Positions 13,134 through 17,911 of a DNA stretch of 17,911 bases are shown here, in pieces. A program made the position numbers and the translations under genes. Numbering within the stretch: position 1 is the first letter of the stretch; each line of letters starts with the position of its first letter. The DNA lies in assembly GCA_016234345.1 (NCBI GenBank), contig JACRFG010000082.1, positions 1 through 17,911 on the forward strand. Reading direction: 5' to 3'. The notes under the pieces are model-generated. The model ran no database searches. It worked only from the letters and a program-made list of their open reading frames with translations, and was not told the DNA's origin. The stretch comes from Candidatus Jorgensenbacteria bacterium. Lineage in GTDB: Bacteria > Patescibacteriota > Minisyncoccia > UBA6257 > GWB1-50-10.

Positions 13134-13170
13134 ATATTTTCCTTTTAAAAATGGTCAATCAACTATTGGA

Positions 13171-13200
13171 AAAATAACATTTATCGTACTGTATTGTCAA
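13171..13200 (-). promoter_or_regulatory. Promoter of the DEDDh exonuclease gene
   Basis: -35 TTGACA (13195-13200), 18-base spacer, -10 TATTTT (13171-13176), minus strand. Divergent from the strong plus-strand promoter at 13251-13279. Confidence 0.5.
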
Positions 13201-13250
13201 AAATTAGTTTTGCGTCATGTTTTTTGTTTGTCCCGCATTACATCCATAAT

Positions 13251-13279
13251 TTGACAATATCATACAGACATTTTATAAT
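13251..13279 (+). promoter_or_regulatory. Perfect-consensus sigma70 promoter of the channel-like TrkA protein
   Basis: TTGACA (13251-13256), 17-base spacer, TATAAT (13274-13279). The leader is about 37 bases to the ATG at 13323, with AAGAAGGG as ribosome-binding site. Exact match to both hexamers with optimal spacing. Confidence 0.88.
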
Positions 13280-13322
13280 ATCTGGAGTAAACTTCATATT
13301 AAAACGCTTAAGAAGGGTTTGA

Positions 13323-14528
13323 ATGGACAATCAAAGGAATATTCTGGTTATAGGAACCGGCCACTTGGCTGACATGACAACCGAGAAACTCAAAAACGCC
13401 GGTTTCCTTGTCGGGCGTATCAAATCAAAAACATTCCAATTCAACGAAGATAGCGATATCCAAGAAGAATCGCTTACCTACGCTGAAGAAAAACTCAAAG
13501 AAGGCGGTGTACAATCCGCTGTTGCGGCGTGCATAGTCGACAACGACGACGCGGTGAACATGCACATCATGCTCGCCACAATGAGAGTTCGAATAGATAT
13601 GCCTGTGTTTGTGTCACTTCTCAATGATACGCTCTCGAGCTGTGCAGGAACATTCGATCATGAACAAGTACGCGTGATTAATCCGACAATTCTCGCAACG
13701 CCTGTTTTCATTCGGGCGCTTACGGAACGCATATCGCGGCCGGTACGACGACTCCATACGAAAAATGTGGAACTTACTCCACTACCCCGCCGCCCGAAAC
13801 TTATCTACGTCACATTCGCGCTTATCTTCGCAATAATGAGCATTGACATACTCTTTTTTGTTTTGACCGAACCAGGAATGACGATACTTAAAGCATATTA
13901 TTTCTTTGTAGGAGAGGTGACGTCGTTCAGCTTCAACGATGTCTCGGTCGTAAACTACGATCCGGTCGTATACTTTTTTAGAACAACGCTTCTCTGGGCA
14001 ACGTTTAGTGTCGTACCTATTGGCATCGGTATTATTGCCGCAGCAACATGGTCTTATTTCAACGAAGTGAGGCTTCATGGTCGCCGCAGGTATCATTTAA
14101 AGAATCATGTCGTTATATGTGGTTTGGGTAACCTTGGCCATCATCTAGTAACAGAACTTCGACGCCAGAACCGAAAAATTTTAGTGATCGAGCAATCAAT
14201 GGAATCGCCTTTCATTGATGCCGCGAGAACTCTCGGGGCAAAAGTAATGATTGCCGACGCCACACTCCAACACGTATTGGAAAACGCTGCTATCCACAAA
14301 GCCGAAGCTCTTATTTCAGCAGTCGATGACGATGACAGGAATCTCATCATCGGTTTGAATGCTCGGGCTTTGCAGCCAGATATCCGACTCATACTTCGCA
14401 TATTCGACGGCGATAAAGCGAAAGAGATACGAGATCGTTTCGATATTCAATTTGCGTATTCGATGTCTGATATCACATCAGATCGAATCGTAGACGATAT
14501 TACAAAACTTTCTGTTGTTGCCGCGTAA
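13323..14528 (+). CDS. Two-helix channel-like protein with two TrkA-N (RCK) domains and degenerate filter
   Basis: 401 residues. The N-terminal Rossmann domain has GTGHLA (11-16) in ILVIGTGHLAD. TM1 is at about 159-181 (LIYVTFALIFAIMSIDILFF). A pore-loop-like segment AYYFFVGEVTSFSFNDV (about 190-207) and TM2 (about 216-245) follow. The second TrkA-N domain has GLGNLG (about 266-271) in HVVICGLGNLGHHL. Layout is RCK-TM-pore-TM-RCK. Aligned with K+ channels, the loop matches LYFTVTTLTTVGYGDI, but the filter TVGYGD is replaced by SFSFND (201-206), losing both glycines. Ordinary K+ conduction is therefore unlikely; a non-selective or regulatory (NAD(H)-sensing, heteromeric) subunit is possible. 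Monocistronic, from a consensus promoter. Confidence 0.82.
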   Translation: MDNQRNILVIGTGHLADMTTEKLKNAGFLVGRIKSKTFQFNEDSDIQEESLTYAEEKLKEGGVQSAVAACIVDNDDAVNMHIMLATMRVRIDMPVFVSLLNDTLSSCAGTFDHEQVRVINPTILATPVFIRALTERISRPVRRLHTKNVELTPLPRRPKLIYVTFALIFAIMSIDILFFVLTEPGMTILKAYYFFVGEVTSFSFNDVSVVNYDPVVYFFRTTLLWATFSVVPIGIGIIAAATWSYFNEVRLHGRRRYHLKNHVVICGLGNLGHHLVTELRRQNRKILVIEQSMESPFIDAARTLGAKVMIADATLQHVLENAAIHKAEALISAVDDDDRNLIIGLNARALQPDIRLILRIFDGDKAKEIRDRFDIQFAYSMSDITSDRIVDDITKLSVVAA

Positions 14529-14567
14529 CGGTTCATTAAGATAAAACTTTCTAGTTATTATCATCGA

Positions 14568-14592
14568 GGGGCGTCGCGAGACGCTCCTTTTT
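14568..14592 (+). terminator. Terminator of the channel-like TrkA gene
   Basis: GGGGCGTC / GACGCTCC (one G-U pair), loop GCGA, then TTTTT. It lies 39 bases after the stop at 14528. Confidence 0.88.
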
Positions 14593-14602
14593 GCTAAAGA
14601 AA

Positions 14603-15118
14603 TTATTTTATAACTCTATAGTGCAATTGAACGGTATTACCATTCAATTTTTTGACATTGATAAGTTCCAGCTCAAATTCAAAATCAGAGTCAGCAAAAA
14701 CTTTTATACCCTCACCAAAACACAACGGTTCTACATCAAAATAAATTTCATCTATTAATCCCTCTTTAGCAAAAGAGCTGTTTAGTTGTCCTCCGCCAGC
14801 CAGAAACACAGTAGTAAATCCTTTTTGCCCCAACAGAGCAACAACTTCTTTGGGAGATTTATTGGTAATCAAAACATTATCACCCCATTTATTCTCTATT
14901 GCTTCATTAGAAAAAACTACATTCAAAGCGCTGGGAAAAGGAAAATAGCCGTACTGCAAGGCCGCGCGGTAAGTATTCTTACCCATAACAATATTTCCGG
15001 CTTTTTTGCTATGTTCGTAAAACCCCCTTAGATCTTCTTCCGAAGTCCACTCGGAATTACCGTCTTTTTTGGCAATATACCCATTAATGGACACGCCCGC
15101 ATAAAGAACGATTATCAT
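14603..15118 (-). CDS. Dihydrofolate reductase / RibD C-terminal family protein
   Basis: 171 residues. N-terminal VSINGYIAKKDGNSEWTSEE, then GNIVMGKNTYRAAL (about 41-54), the NADPH-binding loop VFLAGGGQLNSSF (about 104-116), and the C-terminal IDEIYFDVEPLCFGEGIKVF. These are the ordered blocks of the DHFR-like RibD_C domain (PF01872), seen in DHFR, RibD reductase and many YyaP/YwjB-type proteins. It is not classical FolA by length and blocks, so the substrate is uncertain (pterin or flavin precursor). There is no Shine-Dalgarno before the ATG at 15118, but TACAAT lies 8 bases upstream, so it may be leaderless. Monocistronic. Confidence 0.88.
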   Translation of the reverse strand: MIIVLYAGVSINGYIAKKDGNSEWTSEEDLRGFYEHSKKAGNIVMGKNTYRAALQYGYFPFPSALNVVFSNEAIENKWGDNVLITNKSPKEVVALLGQKGFTTVFLAGGGQLNSSFAKEGLIDEIYFDVEPLCFGEGIKVFADSDFEFELELINVKKLNGNTVQLHYRVIK

Positions 15119-15126
15119 AAAATTAA

Positions 15127-15132
15127 TTGTAA
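15127..15132 (-). promoter_or_regulatory. -10 box close to the DHFR-like start codon
   Basis: TACAAT on the minus strand, 8 bases before the ATG at 15118. No clear -35. It suggests a leaderless or very short leader. Confidence 0.35.
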
Positions 15133-15167
15133 CAAAATTATTTAAAAACCGCCCCAGCGCTAAAAGA

Positions 15168-15195
15168 AATAGCCATTCTTAAGAATGGCTATTTA
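15168..15195 (-). terminator. Perfect palindromic terminator of the small membrane protein gene
   Basis: AAATAGCCATTC / GAATGGCTATTT, 12-bp stem with loop TTAA, followed on the minus strand by CTTTTAGC. It lies 12 bases past the stop at 15208. Confidence 0.75.
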
Positions 15196-15207
15196 TTCGT
15201 AATCAGA

Positions 15208-15420
15208 CTAATGATTCATCAGGTTCTTACGAACAGTGACAAAATAAATACGCGGTACAACCAACAAGATAAAATAGATAATCCCGATCCAAACCAAAAC
15301 TGGTGTTTGAGAATCAATAAGGTACATGCCTGTGAGTATCAAAACCATTGCCAAGAGAAACCGCCACGGCTCCCGAACTCCATCATACCAGCTATTCATA
15401 GCCCAGAATATCTTACCCAT
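15208..15420 (-). CDS. Small two-helix membrane protein, 70 aa
   Basis: Begins MGKIFWAMNSWYDGVREPWR, followed by two hydrophobic helices (about 20-36, FLLAMVLILTGMYLI, and 42-58, VLVWIGIIYFILLVV). It ends in a basic tail RIYFVTVRKNLMNH. The start is ATG 15420 or the adjacent TTG 15423; AAGGA upstream is 11 or 8 bases away respectively. The amphipathic N-terminus before the hairpin and the positive tail suggest both ends are in the cytoplasm. No family is recognised. Alone in its unit, with the palindromic terminator after it. A TTGACG at about -70 could be a -35, but I see no matching -10. Confidence 0.62.
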   Translation of the reverse strand: MGKIFWAMNSWYDGVREPWRFLLAMVLILTGMYLIDSQTPVLVWIGIIYFILLVVPRIYFVTVRKNLMNH

Positions 15421-15521
15421 CAATAATACTATCCTTTCCTTATTTGGTGAGCTTTAAATACGCTAACAAAATTATTGTTATTTCGTCAATGTCTTAGACT
15501 GTCTGTTGCTAATCTAAAAGA

Positions 15522-15923
15522 TTACGCTGAATGAGGAATTAATGTCTGATAGATCTCTCCAGCCAGTTTTCTGAATAATTCCCTCTTTTTCCAAAATGAA
15601 TTACTCTCCGAAAAATCCTTGCTCCGAATCCGATCCATCTCTCGAATCACCATATATCTTGCATGTCCCAAGTCGCCCCTAGACTTACGGTCAGCGTCTT
15701 CCAATCCCTGATAAATCTGTTTCAGGTAACTGTATTTGCCGGGAATATTCAATTCTCGATTAGGTTTTAGATCAGACGAAAGGCTATCGGAAAGAAGCGG
15801 ATTAGATTCGATGTATTTAATAAAAGCGTGAATAGCCACAAAAAAGTCAAAGCCCTCTGGTGTTTTTAAGACTTTCTGGAACTTTTTATCCAAATCACTT
15901 TTTACTTTTCTCGTTAACTTCAT
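15522..15923 (-). CDS. Hypothetical helical protein, 133 aa
   Basis: A soluble, charged, mostly helical protein. The N-terminal KLTRKVKSDLDKKFQKVLKT is followed by GFDFFVAIHAFIKYIESNPL, a KYSYLKQIYQGLEDADRKSR helix and a C-terminal WKKRELFRKLAGEIYQTLIP. No cysteine, no signal peptide, no recognised family. The long alternating-charge helices suggest a scaffold or nucleic-acid-associated protein, which is a guess. There is no Shine-Dalgarno; TTGCTA-17-TAGAAT places the -10 only 7 bases from the ATG at 15923, so the mRNA should be leaderless. Monocistronic. Confidence 0.6.
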   Translation of the reverse strand: MKLTRKVKSDLDKKFQKVLKTPEGFDFFVAIHAFIKYIESNPLLSDSLSSDLKPNRELNIPGKYSYLKQIYQGLEDADRKSRGDLGHARYMVIREMDRIRSKDFSESNSFWKKRELFRKLAGEIYQTLIPHSA

Positions 15924-15930
15924 TAGTCAT

Positions 15931-15959
15931 ATTCTACAACGTTTATAATTAAATAGCAA
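15931..15959 (-). promoter_or_regulatory. Promoter giving a leaderless mRNA for the 133-aa gene
   Basis: -35 TTGCTA (15954-15959), 17-base spacer, -10 TAGAAT (15931-15936), minus strand. Seven bases separate the -10 from the ATG at 15923. Confidence 0.5.
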
Positions 15960-15998
15960 CTCAGATAGGGTAACAAGGATTCTGGTTCAAACTTAATC

Positions 15999-16032
15999 AA
16001 AAACCGCCCCGATGGATATCGGAGCGGTTTTT
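15999..16032 (-). terminator. Terminator of the cold-shock protein gene
   Basis: AAAAACCGC and CCGAT pair with ATCGG and GCGGTTTTT around one mismatch (C-A), loop GGAT. Long stem with U-runs on both strands. It lies 13 bases past the stop at 16046. Confidence 0.87.
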
Positions 16033-16045
16033 TAAGACTCATGCT

Positions 16046-16243
16046 TTAGGCACGCGACACATTGGTGGCGCTTGGACCCTTTTCGCCCTGAACAACTTCA
16101 AAGGTTACGGCATCGCCGACTTTAAGTTCGTCGAATGCTACACCCTTTAATTCATTAGAGTGAAAAAAAAGATCCTTAGTCTCACCTTCACGGGCAATGA
16201 ATCCAAATCCACGTTCCGTGAGAGTTTTGATAGTTCCTTTCAT
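16046..16243 (-). CDS. Cold-shock domain protein (CspA family)
   Basis: 65 residues, full length for the family. Contains RNP1 (RGFGFIAREG, about residues 11-20) and RNP2 (DLFFHSNEL, about 24-32), with the following GDAVTFEVVQGEKGPSATNV closing the five-stranded barrel. Role: binds single-stranded RNA/DNA as an RNA chaperone. It has its own strong promoter (16305-16332) with an extended -10 and a leader of about 55 bases. The Shine-Dalgarno is weak (AAGTAA right before the ATG). The leader starts near a small hairpin TTAGC / GCTAA (16289-16305). csp paralog letter not assigned. Confidence 0.96.
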   Translation of the reverse strand: MKGTIKTLTERGFGFIAREGETKDLFFHSNELKGVAFDELKVGDAVTFEVVQGEKGPSATNVSRA

Positions 16244-16304
16244 TTACTTGTTTTTATTGTTGATTCGCTAGAAAACCGACTACTTCTCTTAGCTTTAAAG
16301 GCTA

Positions 16305-16332
16305 AGTATATCAGAAAATTAACTAATGTCAA
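16305..16332 (-). promoter_or_regulatory. Strong extended -10 promoter of the cold-shock gene
   Basis: -35 TTGACA (16327-16332), 16-base spacer, -10 TATACT (16305-16310) with TGA directly before it, minus strand. Confidence 0.8.
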
Positions 16333-16354
16333 TAGCATCGCCCAAAAACAAAAA

Positions 16355-16376
16355 ACCGCTGGGCGAACCATGCGGT
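16355..16376 (-). terminator. Terminator of the three-gene membrane-protein operon
   Basis: ACCGC / GCGGT with inner TGG / CCA around a bulge, followed on the minus strand by TTTTTTGTTTTTGGG. It lies directly upstream of the cold-shock promoter. Confidence 0.78.
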
Positions 16377-16388
16377 AAAAATAAAATA

Positions 16389-16880
16389 TTATGCGATTTT
16401 CCGAACTCTGCTGAAAATCCAACCAACTCCCACAAATAAAAGGGGTATGCCGCCTAATAGGATAATGTACGCGAAGATCACGGGCCAAAACACTACATAA
16501 CTTATATGCTCTGCCCAGAACGAAAATCTTCCGCCACACATCACCCAAAATACTTCCTCATACAAATTCTTCTGTCTAATCTCTTCGTGAGAGTAGGATT
16601 TCTTTGAAGAAAGCATGGTGCCAGGCCCACCAACCCTACTCTTAATGAACTCGATCCTATATTTTACACCTCCCGGTAAATAACAAGGAAGTTCTTCGAG
16701 AAAACATTGAAAAGGAAAAAGAAGCGGGTGGCGTCCTAACTGGCCACCACTCAGCCCATATTTAAAACCAGCCGAAAGATACCAACCCACTAATCCAAGA
16801 GCGAAATATCCGATAACCGAAAACATCGATACAACCCACAATATCCACGTGGGGGCTGTTTCAAAAAAGACATGAATCAT
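16389..16880 (-). CDS. Two-helix membrane protein with large loop, 163 aa
   Basis: TM1 is at about residues 12-35 (WILWVVSMFSVIGYFALGLV). A hydrophilic loop of about 90 residues follows, with GGQLGRHPLLFPFQ and GGVKYRIEFIKSRVGGPGTM. TM2 is at about 124-152 (YVVFWPVIFAYIILLGGIPL), with a short basic end RVRKIA. Loop cysteines are few (C60, C67, C116 by rough count). No recognised family. Its ATG overlaps the preceding gene's stop by 4 bases (16877-16880), so it is the last cistron of the 17345-16389 operon. It may form a complex with the two small membrane proteins encoded just before it. Confidence 0.68.
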   Translation of the reverse strand: MIHVFFETAPTWILWVVSMFSVIGYFALGLVGWYLSAGFKYGLSGGQLGRHPLLFPFQCFLEELPCYLPGGVKYRIEFIKSRVGGPGTMLSSKKSYSHEEIRQKNLYEEVFWVMCGGRFSFWAEHISYVVFWPVIFAYIILLGGIPLLFVGVGWIFSRVRKIA

Positions 16881-17065
16881 TTTGCCTCCACACGCTTATT
16901 CAATAACCAGTAACCACTAATCCAGAATTTGAAAAATCCGGGCCGGCGCTCATAAGGAATCAAGTAGCCATCGTCTCCAATCCATATCCAGTTATTCCAC
17001 ATTCCTATCATAGCCACGATTCCGACCACAATCAGAGCTCCGATATATATAACCGCATCATTCAT
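16877..17065 (-). CDS. Single-pass membrane protein, 62 aa
   Basis: One N-terminal helix (about residues 4-23, AVIYIGALIVVGIVAMIGMW), then an aromatic-rich hydrophilic part, NNWIWIGDDGYLIPYERRPG followed by FFKFWISGYWLLNKRVEAK. The ATG at 17065 lies one base past the previous gene's stop, with GAAAGGTAAT as ribosome-binding site inside that gene's last codons, so the genes are translationally coupled. It overlaps the next gene by 4 bases. No family recognised. Middle cistron of three membrane proteins. Confidence 0.68.
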   Translation of the reverse strand: MNDAVIYIGALIVVGIVAMIGMWNNWIWIGDDGYLIPYERRPGFFKFWISGYWLLNKRVEAK

Positions 17066-17066
17066 A

Positions 17067-17345
17067 TTACCTTTCCTTTCTTAAATTAACGTTTTTATTT
17101 TTTAAACCAGATGCACATAAACCAAGACCGGGCAAAAACACCACGACCGCAGAAAACCAACCGGCAACTGTCGCAAACACGATCTTCGCTATTCCCCAGG
17201 CAATCGCTCCAGCTTCAACGGGGCTTGGCGATTTTATTTGATTAATGAGGTCAACAATGCCCCCAATAAAACACACGACAACACCAACGTATAACCCGAG
17301 GATAACTGCAACCGCCATCATAAACAAACCGAGCATTACTTTCAT
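17067..17345 (-). CDS. Two-helix membrane protein, 92 aa
   Basis: TM1 (about residues 4-30, MLGLFMMAVAVILGLYVGVV onward), a short loop with QIKSPSPVEAGAIAWG, TM2 (about 52-77, IVFATVAGWFSAVVVFLPGL) and a basic C-tail NKNVNLRKER. The start is ATG 17345, with GAGAGGAA about 7 bases upstream. First cistron of the membrane operon, driven by the promoter at 17390-17418. The topology resembles small phage- or plasmid-type membrane proteins, but no family is recognised. Confidence 0.68.
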   Translation of the reverse strand: MKVMLGLFMMAVAVILGLYVGVVVCFIGGIVDLINQIKSPSPVEAGAIAWGIAKIVFATVAGWFSAVVVFLPGLGLCASGLKNKNVNLRKER

Positions 17346-17389
17346 GTAACATTCCTCTCTCTATATTTTTGTTAATAAAAACTTATCAT

Positions 17390-17418
17390 AATATATGATA
17401 TTTCAATGCTTATGTCAA
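17390..17418 (-). promoter_or_regulatory. Strong promoter of the membrane-protein operon
   Basis: -35 TTGACA (17413-17418), 17-base spacer, -10 TATATT (17390-17395), minus strand. Leader about 40 bases. Confidence 0.8.
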
Positions 17419-17537
17419 TAAAGAGACTCTTGCAAAATAACGCAACAAATAATCAATACCTATTTCTATGCATGAAGAAATATGCAACACTTAAAAGTAG
17501 CCGGGTTTTATAACACAATGTAACAAAGAGGTATACG

Positions 17538-17911
17538 ATGAAATACCGCATCACCTATGACGATAATTCAGCGTCAATTCATATCGATCAAAAGATAACC
17601 GAACAATCACAACTATTCGACAGCCCTCTCGACGATGTTGACGAGCAACCGTTGTTTATAAAAGATATCTTTAGAATCGCGGGTGTGGCGAGCGTTACGA
17701 TCGAACGATACATGATAACCATTGAACGGGGGTTGATGTTTGCATGGAAAGATATCATGCCTGCGGCTATCGCAGTTGTGAAAACTTATTTCAGCACAGA
17801 AGATCTAACATTGCCACACATCAACGCACAAGGCGTTATCGCCACCACAACCAAGAAAAAATCGCGAAGCAAGATTCGACACAAAGCACGACACAAGCCA
17901 AATAAAAGGAA
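17538..17911 (+). CDS. Nfu/NifU N-terminal-domain-like protein (3' truncated by window)
   Basis: The start is ATG at 17538, with GAGG about 8 bases upstream; the frame stays open to the window end (124 codons). After a short divergent N-terminus comes FDSPLDDVDEQPLFIKDIFR (about 27-46), then IAGVASVTIERYMITIERGL (about 47-66) and WKDIMPAAIAVVKTYF. These follow the Nfu_N (PF08712) pattern 'SPLA..LF.I.GV..V....FITV.....W..L.P.I...I..' of iron-sulfur scaffold proteins. The visible tail is very basic (TKKKSRSKIRHKARHKPNKR), unlike a typical linker to the NifU C-terminal CxxC domain, which is not seen here. So it is Nfu_N-like, but an Fe-S scaffold function is unproven. Codons 12-23 contain copy 2 of the repeat found at 7414. 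Confidence 0.66.
   Translation, partial: MKYRITYDDNSASIHIDQKITEQSQLFDSPLDDVDEQPLFIKDIFRIAGVASVTIERYMITIERGLMFAWKDIMPAAIAVVKTYFSTEDLTLPHINAQGVIATTTKKKSRSKIRHKARHKPNKR
17571..17606 (+). repeat. Copy 2 of the two-block repeat (inside the Nfu-like gene)
   Basis: GCGTCAATTCATATCG (17571-17586) and ATAACCGAACAA (17595-17606), matching 7414-7429 and 7436-7447 on the same strand in the same order, with spacers of 8 and 6 bases. Confidence 0.55.

Noticed and set aside
1..17911. Mobile elements, CRISPR arrays, replication origin
   Set aside because: No terminal inverted repeats with a transposase, no regularly spaced direct repeats, and no cluster of DnaA boxes were seen on either strand.

Overview
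The window looks like chromosomal DNA of a bacterium with a small, streamlined gene set, most likely a member of the Candidate Phyla Radiation (Patescibacteria, Parcubacteria-like). This assignment is inference. It rests on AT-leaning composition, many very short proteins of unknown function, mostly single-gene or two-to-four-gene transcription units each with its own sigma70-type promoter and hairpin terminator, and the VKOR-DsbA, DUF1152, small-channel and cold-shock genes. There is no rRNA or tRNA in the window to settle taxonomy. No insertion sequence, integrase or CRISPR array is visible.

Layout. Bases 1-2209 (+) are the end of a MacAB-like efflux operon: the tail of an HlyD/MacA-type adaptor, a MacB/LolD-type ATPase and an FtsX/MacB-type permease. 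Bases 2346-3323 (-) are a three-gene operon: a CxC/HxxxH mini-protein, a basic Cys/His mini-protein and a nucleoside 2-deoxyribosyltransferase-like enzyme. A divergent promoter region (3375-3469) also drives a malate:quinone-oxidoreductase-like flavoprotein (3506-4819, +). Bases 4895-5386 (-) are an unknown protein, preceded at about 5482-5580 by a candidate structured RNA (nested stems, a possible pseudoknot and an intrinsic terminator).

Bases 5696-8078 (-) hold a row of mostly single, terminator-separated small genes: a membrane-anchored coiled-coil protein, a minimal two-helix K+ channel, a conserved-looking 77-aa protein, two Cys-rich zinc-ribbon-like proteins and a half-size PnuC-like membrane protein. 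Bases 8225-9527 (-) carry a 42-aa membrane microprotein, VKOR and a membrane-anchored DsbA; the last two overlap and together form a disulfide-forming module. Bases 9633-11134 (-) carry a probable operon of a lipoprotein, a secreted protein, a 55-aa glycine-zipper membrane protein and an 80-aa phage-like soluble protein. Bases 11292-13133 (-) encode a DUF1152 protein and a DEDDh exonuclease.

A TTGACA-17-TATAAT promoter drives a double TrkA-N, two-helix channel-like protein (13323-14528, +) whose selectivity filter is degenerate. Bases 14603-17345 (-) encode a RibD-C/DHFR-like reductase, a small membrane protein, an unknown protein, a cold-shock protein and a three-gene membrane-protein operon. 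The last gene (17538 to the end, +) is an Nfu N-terminal-domain-like protein cut by the window edge.

Two themes run across the window. Redox and envelope functions recur (Mqo-like, VKOR/DsbA, K+ channels, secreted and lipoproteins). Several genes also lack a Shine-Dalgarno and have a -10 box 6-8 bases from the start codon, suggesting leaderless mRNAs. All identifications are from reading sequence motifs; no database search was run.
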